Shown one piece after another: positions 6,479 to 14,313 of a DNA stretch of 40,326 bases; positions within the stretch are counted from its first letter, which is position 1, and each line of letters opens with the position of its first letter. Made by a program: the position numbers and the translations under genes. The DNA lies in contig CABUDJ010000009.1 in the NCBI GenBank assembly GCA_902490325.1, positions 1 to 40,326 of the forward strand. The letters are read 5' to 3'. Source of the stretch: an uncultured Collinsella sp. (lineage in GTDB: Bacteria; Actinomycetota; Coriobacteriia; Coriobacteriales; Coriobacteriaceae). The notes below the pieces were generated by a model that worked only from the letters and a program-made list of their open reading frames with translations, did not search any database and was not told where the DNA came from.

Positions 6479-8806
6479 ATGGCGGATTCTCAGATCCATG
6501 TCGCGCTGGCGGGTAACCCCAACTGCGGCAAGACCACGCTTTTCAACCTGATCACCGGCGCCAACGGCTACGTTGGCAACTGGCCCGGCGTCACGGTTGA
6601 GAAAAAGGAAGCCAAGCTCCTAAGCGACAAGAACGTTACCATCACGGACCTCCCTGGCATCTACTCGCTTTCCCCCTACAGCCCCGAGGAGCAATGCTCG
6701 CGCGATTACCTCATGAGCGGCGAGCCCGATGTTGTCGTCCAAGTTGTCGATGCCACCAACCTCGAGCGCAACCTGTACCTGGCGCTTCAGGTCATCGAGA
6801 CCGGCCTGCCCGTGGTCGTTGCCCTCAACATGGCCGACTTGGTCGAGAAGAACGGCGACAAGATCGACACCGACAAGCTTTCCAAGAAGCTCGGCTGCCC
6901 GGTCATGATGATCTCGGCTCTTAAGAACAAGGGCATCACGGAGCTCTTCGAGCAGGTTAAGAAGTCCGCTGCTTCCAAGGGCCAGGTGCCGGAGCACAAG
7001 TTCGACTCCTCCATCGAGGACGTTCTGGACCACATCGAGAACAACCTGCCGGCAAGCGTCCCCGCCAACAAGCGCCGCTACTATGCCGTCAAGCTGTTCG
7101 AGCGCGATGCGGACACCTGCAAGCTCATCAACCTCACCAAGGAGAAGGCCGCTCGCGTCGAAGAGCTGGTCGCACAGTGCGAGCAGGATTGCGACGACGA
7201 CGCCGAGTCCATCATCACCGGCGAGCGCTACGGCGTGATCGCGCACATTATCGATGAGTGCATGACCAAGGCTCCGGCCAAGATGAGCACCTCCGAGAAG
7301 ATCGACCGCGTGGTTACTAACCGTATCCTGGGACTGCCGATCTTTGTGGTCATCATGTTCTGCGTGTACTACATTGCCGTCTCCACCCTGGGCGGCACGG
7401 TGACCGACTTCACCAACGACCAGCTCTTTGGTACCGATGGTTGGTACGTGCTCGGTCAGGGCCGCGATGCCTACGACGCAGCCGTCGAGGCTGCGGGCGA
7501 CGATGCTGATTCGGTCGATCCGGCTCAGTATGGTCCGTATGTTCCGGGTATTACCACTATGGTGCACGATGCCCTCGTGGCGGGCGGCACCGAGGACGGT
7601 GGCCTGGTCGACTCGCTCGTCTGTGACGGTATCGTCGGCGGCCTGGGTGCCATCTTTGGCTTTGTGCCGCAGATGTTCCTGCTGTTCGTCATGCTGTCCT
7701 TCCTGGAGGACTGCGGCTATATGGCCCGCGTCGCCTTCATCATGGACCGCGTGTTCCGCCGCTTTGGCCTGTCCGGTAAGTCCTTTATCCCCATGCTCGT
7801 GTCCTCGGGCTGCGGCGTTCCCGGCGTCATGGCCACCAAGACCATCGAGAACGAGAAGGACCGCCGCATGACGGTCATGACCACCACGTTCATTCCCTGT
7901 GGCGCCAAGCTGCCGATCATCGCCCTGCTCATGGGCTCCATCATCGGCGATTCTTCCACTACCGCCGCGTGGATCAGCCCGCTCTTCTACTTCCTGGGTG
8001 TCTTTGCCGTCATCGGCTCGGGTCTGATGCTCAAGAAGACCAAGCTCTTCGCCGGTCGCCCGACGCCGTTCGTTATGGAGCTTCCCGCTTACCACTTCCC
8101 GGCGATCCGCTCTTGGGCGCTGCACGTGTGGGAGCGCTGCTGGGCCTTTATCAAGAAGGCCGGCACGGTCATCTTCGCGTCCACTGTCGTGGTTTGGTTC
8201 CTGTCCAACTTTGGTAGCTACAACGGTTCCTTTGGCTTCCTGCCTGCGATGGACGGCATCCCCGAGGAGTTCATGGACTACTCCGTGCTCGCCATGCTGG
8301 GCAACCTGGTCGCTTGGATCTTCGCCCCGCTCGGCTTTAGCACCTGGCAGGCAACCGCACTGACCGTCTCTGGCCTCGTCGCCAAGGAGAACGTCGTCGC
8401 CACCGCCGGCTCGCTGCTGTCCGTCGCCGACGCGGGCGAGACCGACCCGAGCCTGTGGACCGCGTTTGCCGGCATGTTCCCCACCATGGGCGCTTGCGTG
8501 GCCTTCGGCGCCTTCAACCTGCTGTGCGCTCCGTGCTTTGCCGCCATTGGCACCATCCGCAACCAGATGGACTCTGGCAAGTGGACCGCGATTGCCATCG
8601 GCTACGAGTGCGCCTTCGCTTGGGTGATCGGCCTGTTCATCAACCAGTTCTACAACCTGCTTGTCCTTGGGCAGTTTGGTATCTGGACGGTTGTGGCCAT
8701 TGTGCTGCTGGTTGCGATGCTCTTCCAGATTTTCCGACCCATGCCCAAGCATGCATGGACCGATGAGGACGAGACCAACACTGCTTCCGCCGCAGTTTCC
8801 GCTTAA
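6479..8806 (+). CDS. feoB: FeoB ferrous iron transporter
   Basis: A 775-residue inner-membrane Fe(II) permease with an N-terminal GTPase. G1 is GNPNCGKTT (residues 12-20), switch I contains VGNWPGVTVEKK, G3 is DLPG and G4 NMAD. A helical spacer domain follows (about 170-270). The membrane part holds two Gate regions with the conserved Cys motifs SSGCGVPG and IPCGAKLP. The length is normal. A stretch of about 60 residues in the first extracellular loop (DAYDAAVEAAGDDADSVDP) is unusually acidic. GGAAGAAGGA precedes the start. It ends the feoAAB unit, with a strong terminator after it. Confidence 0.97.
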   Translation: MADSQIHVALAGNPNCGKTTLFNLITGANGYVGNWPGVTVEKKEAKLLSDKNVTITDLPGIYSLSPYSPEEQCSRDYLMSGEPDVVVQVVDATNLERNLYLALQVIETGLPVVVALNMADLVEKNGDKIDTDKLSKKLGCPVMMISALKNKGITELFEQVKKSAASKGQVPEHKFDSSIEDVLDHIENNLPASVPANKRRYYAVKLFERDADTCKLINLTKEKAARVEELVAQCEQDCDDDAESIITGERYGVIAHIIDECMTKAPAKMSTSEKIDRVVTNRILGLPIFVVIMFCVYYIAVSTLGGTVTDFTNDQLFGTDGWYVLGQGRDAYDAAVEAAGDDADSVDPAQYGPYVPGITTMVHDALVAGGTEDGGLVDSLVCDGIVGGLGAIFGFVPQMFLLFVMLSFLEDCGYMARVAFIMDRVFRRFGLSGKSFIPMLVSSGCGVPGVMATKTIENEKDRRMTVMTTTFIPCGAKLPIIALLMGSIIGDSSTTAAWISPLFYFLGVFAVIGSGLMLKKTKLFAGRPTPFVMELPAYHFPAIRSWALHVWERCWAFIKKAGTVIFASTVVVWFLSNFGSYNGSFGFLPAMDGIPEEFMDYSVLAMLGNLVAWIFAPLGFSTWQATALTVSGLVAKENVVATAGSLLSVADAGETDPSLWTAFAGMFPTMGACVAFGAFNLLCAPCFAAIGTIRNQMDSGKWTAIAIGYECAFAWVIGLFINQFYNLLVLGQFGIWTVVAIVLLVAMLFQIFRPMPKHAWTDEDETNTASAAVSA

Positions 8807-8835
8807 GTCCGAATAAGGATTAACCCCTTTCCACG

Positions 8836-8868
8836 AGCCCGGGTGTCCCAGCGACACTCGGGCTTTTT
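8836..8868 (+). terminator. Terminator after feoB
   Basis: A 12-bp stem (AGCCCGGGTGTC with GACACTCGGGCT, one G-U pair), a 5-base loop and five T, 29 bases after the stop. Confidence 0.9.
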
Positions 8869-8957
8869 GGTGGGAGAGATGTGGCGTTTCCGCAGATAAA
8901 ACCGACCAAAACAAACCTGTCCCTTTTTGGTAGGTGGAGAATGGGGTAAAGTAAGTG

Positions 8958-8967
8958 GTGGTTAACT
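8958..8967 (+). promoter_or_regulatory. Copy of the feo operator half-site
   Basis: GTGGTTAACT is identical to ten bases inside each arm of the palindrome upstream of feoA. It sits just before the AGAGGAGG site of the FeoB-associated gene, with a possible -10 (TAAAGT) around 8947. This suggests both units answer to one regulator. Confidence 0.4.
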
Positions 8968-8981
8968 AGAGGAGGCTTGCT

Positions 8982-9182
8982 ATGGCACCTATCGATATTG
9001 TTGTACTGGCTGTTATCGGCGTTGCGTTTGTCGCCGTGTGCGTGCGCATCTACCGCAAGGGCACCTGCGCCGACTGCGCTCAGGGTGGCGTTTGCACGGG
9101 GCATTGCTCCAACAAAAAGACGTGCGCTGCACTTAAGGGCGTAGACAAAATCGCCGAAGACTTGGGTCGCGGTATTCATTAG
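8982..9182 (+). CDS. FeoB-associated Cys-rich membrane protein
   Basis: A 66-residue protein with one N-terminal membrane helix (IDIVVLAVIGVAFVAVCV), a short Arg/Lys hinge and a cytoplasmic Cys-rich tail with CADC, VCTGHC and KTC spacing. This matches the small family regularly found behind feoB. Its role is not settled; an accessory in iron handling is assumed from location. AGAGGAGG lies before the Met, and the GTGGTTAACT motif shared with the feo operator is just upstream. It is separated from feoB by a terminator, so it is probably transcribed on its own. Confidence 0.88.
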   Translation: MAPIDIVVLAVIGVAFVAVCVRIYRKGTCADCAQGGVCTGHCSNKKTCAALKGVDKIAEDLGRGIH

Positions 9183-9216
9183 TCGACCGGCGTTTGGGCA
9201 TGTTTGACTACGGATA

Positions 9217-9255
9217 CGGCAGTTGCTGATACGATAGGTACGTTAGCAACTGCCG
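9217..9255 (+). promoter_or_regulatory. Inverted repeat before the ene-reductase gene
   Basis: Perfect 11-bp arms CGGCAGTTGCT (9217-9227) and AGCAACTGCCG (9245-9255) enclose 17 bp, ending 30 bases before the start codon. No T tract follows. A TTGACT at 9204-9209 could be the -35, placing the repeat over the -10 and start site. An operator is the likeliest reading; the GntR regulator gene downstream is a candidate binder. Confidence 0.5.
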
Positions 9256-9285
9256 CCGAGCGGCTCAAACGAAAGGAAGCCTAGT

Positions 9286-11235
9286 ATGGAGTCCTCCGCC
9301 TATCCGATGCTCTTTAGCCCGATCAAGGTCGGTACGACCGAGGTCAAGAACCGCGTCTTTATGCCGCCGGTATCCACCAACCTGGCCGATCATGGCTATG
9401 TGACCGACGACTTGGTCGATCATTACCGTGCCCGCGCCAAGGGCGGCGTGGGCCTGATCATCACCGAGGTCGTGACGGTCGAGCCCACCTATACCTATCT
9501 GCCGGGTGACATGTGCTGCTACGACGACACGTTTATCCCCGGCTGGGAAAAGCTCGCCGCGGCCGTCCACGAGTATGGCTGCAAGATCATGCCGCAGCTC
9601 TTCCACCCCGCCTACATGGCCTTTAACATTCCGGGCACGCCGCGCCTGATCGCTCCGTCCTTTGTGGGCCCGTCTTACGCCCGCGAGGCACCGCGCCCCA
9701 TCACGGTCGACGAGATTCACGAGCTCACGCATCAGTTTGGCGACGCTGCCGTGCGTATGCAGAAGGCTGGCGTCGATGGCGTTGAAGTCCATGCGGCACA
9801 CGCCCACGGCATGCTCGGCGGCTTTTTGACTCCGCTCTACAACAAGCGTACCGACGAGTATGGTGGCTCGCTCGACGCCCGTATGCGCTTCTTGCTCGAG
9901 GTCATCGCCGAGATTCGTGAGCGCTGCGGCAAGGACTTTATCATCGACGTCCGCATTTCGGGCGATGAGTACACCGATGGCGGCCTGACCCTCAACGACA
10001 TGATCTACGTCTCGCGTCGCCTGGAGAAGGCCGGCGTCGACATGATTCATGTGTCGGGTGGTACCACCATCAAGCGCGGCTCCGCAATTCCCGCCGCCGG
10101 TACCCAGCAGGCCTCGCATGCCGCCTGCTCGCGCGAGATCAAAAAGCACGTCAACATTCCCGTCGCCACCGTCGGTCGCATTAACGAGGCCTGGATCGCC
10201 GAGGAGCTGATCGAGGACGGCGCTGCCGACATCTGCATGATGGGCCGCGCCAATCTGTGCGATGCCGAGTTCTGCAATAAGGCCGCTGCCGGCAACGCCG
10301 ACGATATCCGCCCCTGCATTGGCTGCCTGCGCTGCCTGAACGGCATTATGTTCGGCAAGCGTATCTCCTGCACCGTCAACCCCGATGTTGAGCGCGACGA
10401 GGCCGGTTACGAGCCTGCCGCCGAGGCCAAGAACGTACTGGTTGTGGGCGCTGGTCCTGCGGGCATGGAGGCGGCGTTCATTGCCGCCAAGCGCGGCCAC
10501 AACGTGGTGCTCGTGGACAAGCAGGACGAACCGGGCGGCGAGATGCGCATCGCGGCCGTTCCGCCGGCAAAGCAGGAGCTCACCCGCGTGATCAAGTATC
10601 AGTACCGTCGTCTGGCCGAGGCGGGCGTGAAGTGCATATTTGGCACCGAGCTTACTGCCGAGGACATTCAGCGTGACTACGCGGGCTACGAGGTTGTCCT
10701 GGCTTATGGCGCCGAGCCCATCGCTCCGGCTTTCATGCAGGGCTTTAAGCAGGTTATGACGGCTGACGACCTGCTGGGTGGCAAGGCTTTCCCGGGCAAG
10801 AAGATCGTCATTGTGGGCGGCGGCACCGTTGGCTGCGAGACGGCAGATTATCTGGCTCCGCTGGTCAACGACCTGTCGCCGGCCAATCGCGATGTCACCG
10901 TTATCGAGATGACCAAGACGCTCGCCGCCAACGAGGGCGGCGCCGGTCGCGCGGTGCTCATCACGCGCATGCTCTCAAAGGGCGTCCACGTGCTGACCGA
11001 GGCCAAGGTGACCGAGATTACCGAGGACGCCATCAGCTACGAGAAGGATGGCGAGGTCCACACCATCGCCGATGCCGATACGCTGGTGCTTGCCATGGGC
11101 TATCGTCCCAATACCAAGTTGGCCGACGACCTTGCTGCTGCTGGCGTTGCTGTCCACGTGCTGGGCGACGCCCAGAAGTGTGGCAACATCCGCGACGCCA
11201 TCGGCGACGGCTACAAGGTTGCCTGCGAGCTCTAG
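9286..11235 (+). CDS. FMN/4Fe-4S/FAD ene-reductase of the old yellow enzyme family
   Basis: A 649-residue three-part oxidoreductase. Residues 1-340 are an FMN-binding TIM barrel (LFSPIKVGTTEVKNRVFM start; VDGVEVHAAHAHG and FLTPLYNKRTDEYGGSL in the active site). Cys344, Cys347, Cys350 and Cys362 (CIGCLRC, then C) bind a 4Fe-4S cluster. The rest binds FAD (VVGAGPAGMEAA near 385) and NAD(P)H (VIVGGGTVGCETADYL near 508). The layout is that of 2,4-dienoyl-CoA reductase, 2-enoate reductase and the bile-acid enzymes BaiCD and BaiH. The substrate cannot be read from sequence. GAAAGGAAG precedes the Met. It stands alone, followed by a GntR regulator. Confidence 0.9.
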   Translation: MESSAYPMLFSPIKVGTTEVKNRVFMPPVSTNLADHGYVTDDLVDHYRARAKGGVGLIITEVVTVEPTYTYLPGDMCCYDDTFIPGWEKLAAAVHEYGCKIMPQLFHPAYMAFNIPGTPRLIAPSFVGPSYAREAPRPITVDEIHELTHQFGDAAVRMQKAGVDGVEVHAAHAHGMLGGFLTPLYNKRTDEYGGSLDARMRFLLEVIAEIRERCGKDFIIDVRISGDEYTDGGLTLNDMIYVSRRLEKAGVDMIHVSGGTTIKRGSAIPAAGTQQASHAACSREIKKHVNIPVATVGRINEAWIAEELIEDGAADICMMGRANLCDAEFCNKAAAGNADDIRPCIGCLRCLNGIMFGKRISCTVNPDVERDEAGYEPAAEAKNVLVVGAGPAGMEAAFIAAKRGHNVVLVDKQDEPGGEMRIAAVPPAKQELTRVIKYQYRRLAEAGVKCIFGTELTAEDIQRDYAGYEVVLAYGAEPIAPAFMQGFKQVMTADDLLGGKAFPGKKIVIVGGGTVGCETADYLAPLVNDLSPANRDVTVIEMTKTLAANEGGAGRAVLITRMLSKGVHVLTEAKVTEITEDAISYEKDGEVHTIADADTLVLAMGYRPNTKLADDLAAAGVAVHVLGDAQKCGNIRDAIGDGYKVACEL

Positions 11236-11289
11236 CCAACCCCTTGGTGCATGGGGCTGTCCCCGCGGCACCAGTCGCTAGATAGCAAA

Positions 11290-11328
11290 AAGCGGCGGCC
11301 GCCCCGGGTTTCGGGACGGCCGCCGCTT
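11290..11328. terminator. Strong hairpin terminator after the ene-reductase
   Basis: AAGCGGCGGCCG pairs perfectly with CGGCCGCCGCTT, with extra CCCG/CGGG pairing inside. The T tract is poor on the + strand and good on the - strand (AAAAA at 11287-11291 as read on +), so it may work in both directions. Confidence 0.75.
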
Positions 11329-11445
11329 GCTCTTGTAATCCTGGCGGCGCAAGTGGTCTCTATCTCACCGCAACTGAGGGGATGGGGGATGCGATAGTAT
11401 TACGTGGTGATATTCGACAAACCGTGGGCTTCATCCGAGGGCTTT

Positions 11446-12138
11446 ATGGAACAACACCAGCATTATCAGAGCCTGCAAGATCAGGCATACAACGCATTGC
11501 GCTCCAAGATCATCTATGCCGAGCTCAAGCCCGGCACGCGCCTTTCGGCGATTGGTCTGGAAAAGGAGACGGGAATCGGGCGCACGCCCATTCGCGAATC
11601 CTTTGTGCGTCTGCGTGAGCAGGAGCTGGTGGAAACGCGTCCCAAAAGCGGCACCTACGTCTCTAAAATCAGCATGGAGCGCGCCGAGAACGCCTGTTTC
11701 TTGCGCGAGAAGCTCGAGAGAAGCGTGCTTATTAAATGCTGTTCGGCTGCTACGCCCGAGCAAAAGCAGCGGCTCGAGCAGATTCTTGCCGAGTCCGAGT
11801 CGCTCGACCATAGCGAAACGCGTCGCTTTTTCGATCTGGACAACCTGTTCCATGAGACGTGTTTTGAGATTGCCGGCCGTCACATGTTGTGGGATTGGAT
11901 GAAGAGCGTCAACACACATTTTGAGCGATACAACTGGTTGCGTATGGTGTCGCAGGACCTGGATTGGGAGCCGATTCGTCGGCAGCATCGCCGGATTCTC
12001 GAGGCAATTAAGAGGGGCGATACCGATGCGGCGAGCTATCTGGCAGAGACGCACTTGCACCTGATGCCCGAGGAGCAGGGCCCGGTTATCGCCTTGCATC
12101 CCGACTATTTTGAGCTGCCTAAAGACTCGTCTATCTAG
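11446..12138 (+). CDS. GntR-family regulator, FadR type
   Basis: A 230-residue regulator. The N-terminal winged helix (about 5-72) has QAYNALRSKIIYAELKPG and ETGIGRTPIRESFVRLREQELVETRPKSGTYV. The C-terminal helical FCD domain (about 85-215) contains DLDNLFHETCF and RRQHRRILEAIKRGDTDAA; its His residues usually hold a metal for an acidic ligand. The Met at 11446 follows GAGG; a GTG at 11404 in frame is possible but puts an unusual tail before the domain. It may control the ene-reductase upstream, which is inference from location only. Confidence 0.88.
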   Translation: MEQHQHYQSLQDQAYNALRSKIIYAELKPGTRLSAIGLEKETGIGRTPIRESFVRLREQELVETRPKSGTYVSKISMERAENACFLREKLERSVLIKCCSAATPEQKQRLEQILAESESLDHSETRRFFDLDNLFHETCFEIAGRHMLWDWMKSVNTHFERYNWLRMVSQDLDWEPIRRQHRRILEAIKRGDTDAASYLAETHLHLMPEEQGPVIALHPDYFELPKDSSI

Positions 12139-12261
12139 CCCATCATCGCATCTGCTCGAGACGCAAAAACGATGCGGCTCACCTACAGCGTTTTGCAACC
12201 TAGATTTTTAAAAATGCCTAAAATGGCTCAGACCGCCGACAATTGGGAAACGGGGTGCGCT

Positions 12262-13284
12262 ATGGCGCAGATGAGAATTAAGGACATTGCCGCCGAGGCG
12301 AGCGTGAGCCCAGCCACGGTCTCGCGCTATCTCAACAACCGCCCCGGGCAAATGACCGAGGAAACCCGTGCTCGCATCGCGGCGGTTATCGAGCGCACCG
12401 GCTATCGCCCGCGTGCCGCCGCGCGCAATCTGCGCAGCTCGCGCACCAACCTCATCGGCGTGATCTTGGCCGACATCGCCAACCCGTTCTCCAGCGCTAT
12501 GCTCGAAGGTCTTTCCGCCAGTGCCGCCGCGCGCGGCTGCTCGCTTATGACGGCCATTAGCGGCAACGATCCCGCAAAGGAAGCAGAGTCGCTCACCAGG
12601 CTTATCGATGCCGGCGTGGACGGCCTGGTCGTCAATACCTGCGGCGGTAACGACGAGGCAATCGCCGCGGCCGCGGGACGCCTGCCCGTCGTGCTGCTCG
12701 ACCGCGATGTTGCCGACGGTGGCATCGATCTGGTGACATCTAACAACCGTGAGCTGGTCGCCGGCTTGGTAGACGAGCTCGCCGCCGTTGGCAGCGAGCG
12801 CCTGTGCCTGCTCACCGAGGCAAGCGACGACAGCCCCGTGCGTCGCGAGCGTGCCGAGGCCTTTGCCGACGAACTTTCGCGCCGCGGCCTTGCGGGCGAG
12901 GTCGTCACCTTGGCCGACGGTGGCACCACGGGCGTCGGTCGCTTGGACGAGACTATCCGCGGCTATGCAGGCAAAAAGCTCGGCCTCATTGCTGTCAACG
13001 GCCTGGTTTTCCTGCGTCTGACCGAGGCGCTGGCGCAGCTTGGGCCCTCGCTGCCGGCGGGGCTCAAAATCGCGACGTTTGACGACTACCCCTGGAACCA
13101 TGTGCTCTTTGGCGGCGTCACCACGGCCGCGCAAGACACCATCACCATCGCCGAGCGCGTGGTCGAGCGCCTGTCCGAGCGCATCGACGTTGTTACCACC
13201 ACCGTGGGCGAGGCCGCAAAGCTGGCGCCCAAACGCATCGAGATCCCTGGCCACATCGAACACCGCGCCTCGACCTCTCGCTAG
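12262..13284 (+). CDS. LacI-family transcriptional regulator
   Basis: A 340-residue repressor with an N-terminal LacI helix-turn-helix (MRIKDIAAEASVSPATVSRYLNN), a hinge (GYRPRAAARNLRSSRTNLIGVI) and a periplasmic-binding-like sugar domain. The end (FDDYPWNHVLFGGVTTAAQDT) resembles KdgR-type members that respond to sugar acids, but the ligand is not certain. The start at 12262 has only a weak GGGG upstream; the Met at 12271 is an alternative, and the longer reading from 12172 adds residues the family lacks. No sugar operon adjoins it, so it acts at a distance or controls itself. Confidence 0.86.
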   Translation: MAQMRIKDIAAEASVSPATVSRYLNNRPGQMTEETRARIAAVIERTGYRPRAAARNLRSSRTNLIGVILADIANPFSSAMLEGLSASAAARGCSLMTAISGNDPAKEAESLTRLIDAGVDGLVVNTCGGNDEAIAAAAGRLPVVLLDRDVADGGIDLVTSNNRELVAGLVDELAAVGSERLCLLTEASDDSPVRRERAEAFADELSRRGLAGEVVTLADGGTTGVGRLDETIRGYAGKKLGLIAVNGLVFLRLTEALAQLGPSLPAGLKIATFDDYPWNHVLFGGVTTAAQDTITIAERVVERLSERIDVVTTTVGEAAKLAPKRIEIPGHIEHRASTSR

Positions 13285-13285
13285 T

Positions 13286-13317
13286 CTGTATGATAATATA
13301 TAGACAATGTCATACAG
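13286..13317 (+). promoter_or_regulatory. Promoter/operator palindrome of the toxin-antitoxin pair
   Basis: CTGTATGA (13286-13293) and TCATACAG (13310-13317) are perfect 8-bp arms around 16 AT-rich bases. A good -10 (TATGAT at 13289-13294) overlaps the left arm, and the right arm runs into the AGGAGG site. This is the arrangement expected for autoregulation by the ribbon-helix-helix domain of the antitoxin just downstream. Confidence 0.65.
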
Positions 13318-13326
13318 GAGGTATCC

Positions 13327-13821
13327 ATGGCTGCGTCTGTGCTGAGTGTGCGAGTGGACTCGTCAATTAAAGACTCATTTGCCGAACTGTGCGAAGAGCT
13401 TGGCATGACTTCGTCTGTTGCGGTCAATATGTTTATGAGGCAGATGCTGCGCGAGCGCTCTCTGCCGTTTGTTCCTTCACTTGGTAAAAGCTCTGCGAGC
13501 GAAAGCGCCGCGACGGGCATTTTGGATGCTGCCCAGATTGAGTCCGCCGTCCGCGAGGCAGCCAGCTCGATTCCCGCCATCAAAACCGTGATTCTTTTTG
13601 GTTCGTATGCCCGGGGCGAGGCACATGTCGATAGCGATATTGACTTGCGTCTCGAAGTCGATCGCGAGCAGGGCTTTGGTCTTTTCGCGTTGTCGGCGTT
13701 TGGCGAGGCGGTTCGCAAAGAAACCGGGAAGCAGGTTGACCTTGTCTCGAGTGACTATCTTGATGACGATCTTGCCGCGGTAATCGAGCGCGAAGGAGTG
13801 ATCCTTTATGATCGCGCGTAA
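13327..13821 (+). CDS. Antitoxin fusion: RelB/DinJ-like DNA-binding domain plus MNT nucleotidyltransferase
   Basis: A 164-residue protein with two recognisable parts. Residues 1-45 (SVRVDSSIKDSFAELCEELGMTSSVAVNMFMRQML) match the ribbon-helix-helix domain of RelB/DinJ antitoxins. After a Ser/Ala linker, residues 66-164 form a minimal nucleotidyltransferase: GS at 92-93, Asp104 and Asp106 (GSYARGEAHVDSDIDL, the GS-x10-DxD pattern) and a third Asp at 138 (KQVDLVS). MNT proteins of HEPN/MNT systems silence the partner toxin by adding AMP to it. The next gene is a HEPN toxin, overlapping by 14 bases. MntA proteins are normally the transferase alone, about 100-140 residues, so the added DNA-binding domain is unusual. 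AGGAGG lies six bases before the Met. Confidence 0.88.
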   Translation: MAASVLSVRVDSSIKDSFAELCEELGMTSSVAVNMFMRQMLRERSLPFVPSLGKSSASESAATGILDAAQIESAVREAASSIPAIKTVILFGSYARGEAHVDSDIDLRLEVDREQGFGLFALSAFGEAVRKETGKQVDLVSSDYLDDDLAAVIEREGVILYDRA

Positions 13822-14179
13822 GTCAGACAGCCTTCGCGCCCAAGAGGTTTTGGAGGCCATCTCCGAAACGAACGAGCGCATCAAGGCTTTTGATATCACC
13901 GAGGACCAGTTTCTGCATGCGAATGACGTGCGGACGAGGGCGTTGGCGGACTCCCTTTTGATGTGTGCGCTTAGGGTGACGGAAGAAGCGGGCAAATTGT
14001 CGGAACGCTCGCAGCGGCTTCATCCCGAAATTGAATGGCGTGGAATTATCGGCATGAGAAATTATCTTGCGCATGATTACGGCAATGTCGACCGCTCGGT
14101 TGTTTGGGATGCAGTGACGATGGAGTTCCCTGCGCTGGAACGAGCCTGTAGACAAATTGTCTCCGAATCTGAACGCTAA
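13808..14179 (+). CDS. HEPN-domain toxin, HepT-like (DUF86)
   Basis: A 123-residue helical HEPN protein, the toxin half of a HEPN/MNT pair. The catalytic RNase motif is R84-N-Y-L-A-H89-D-Y91, the R-x4-H-x-Y pattern in which the Tyr is the residue AMPylated by MntA in the Shewanella system. Helices with LLMCALRVTEEAGKLSE fit the family. It overlaps the antitoxin gene by 14 bases, with GAAGGAG inside that gene, so the two are translated together. RNA cleavage is expected from the family; the RNA target is unknown. Confidence 0.88.
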   Translation: MIARKSDSLRAQEVLEAISETNERIKAFDITEDQFLHANDVRTRALADSLLMCALRVTEEAGKLSERSQRLHPEIEWRGIIGMRNYLAHDYGNVDRSVVWDAVTMEFPALERACRQIVSESER

Positions 14180-14313
14180 CCGCTCGTTCGCAACGGCCTG
14201 TTCGCGCACGTTTTTTGAGCGCTTGATACGCTTTAACCCTGCGGAAACATTTTTCTGCGATAGTATCTGCGATATAGACCAGTCGAAACCCGCCCGAAAG
14301 AAAGGGGAGCGAC

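Noticed and set aside
6620..8914. 764-codon minus-strand frame opposite feoB
   Set aside because: Antisense shadow of feoB, with His/Asp/Arg-rich nonsense sequence.
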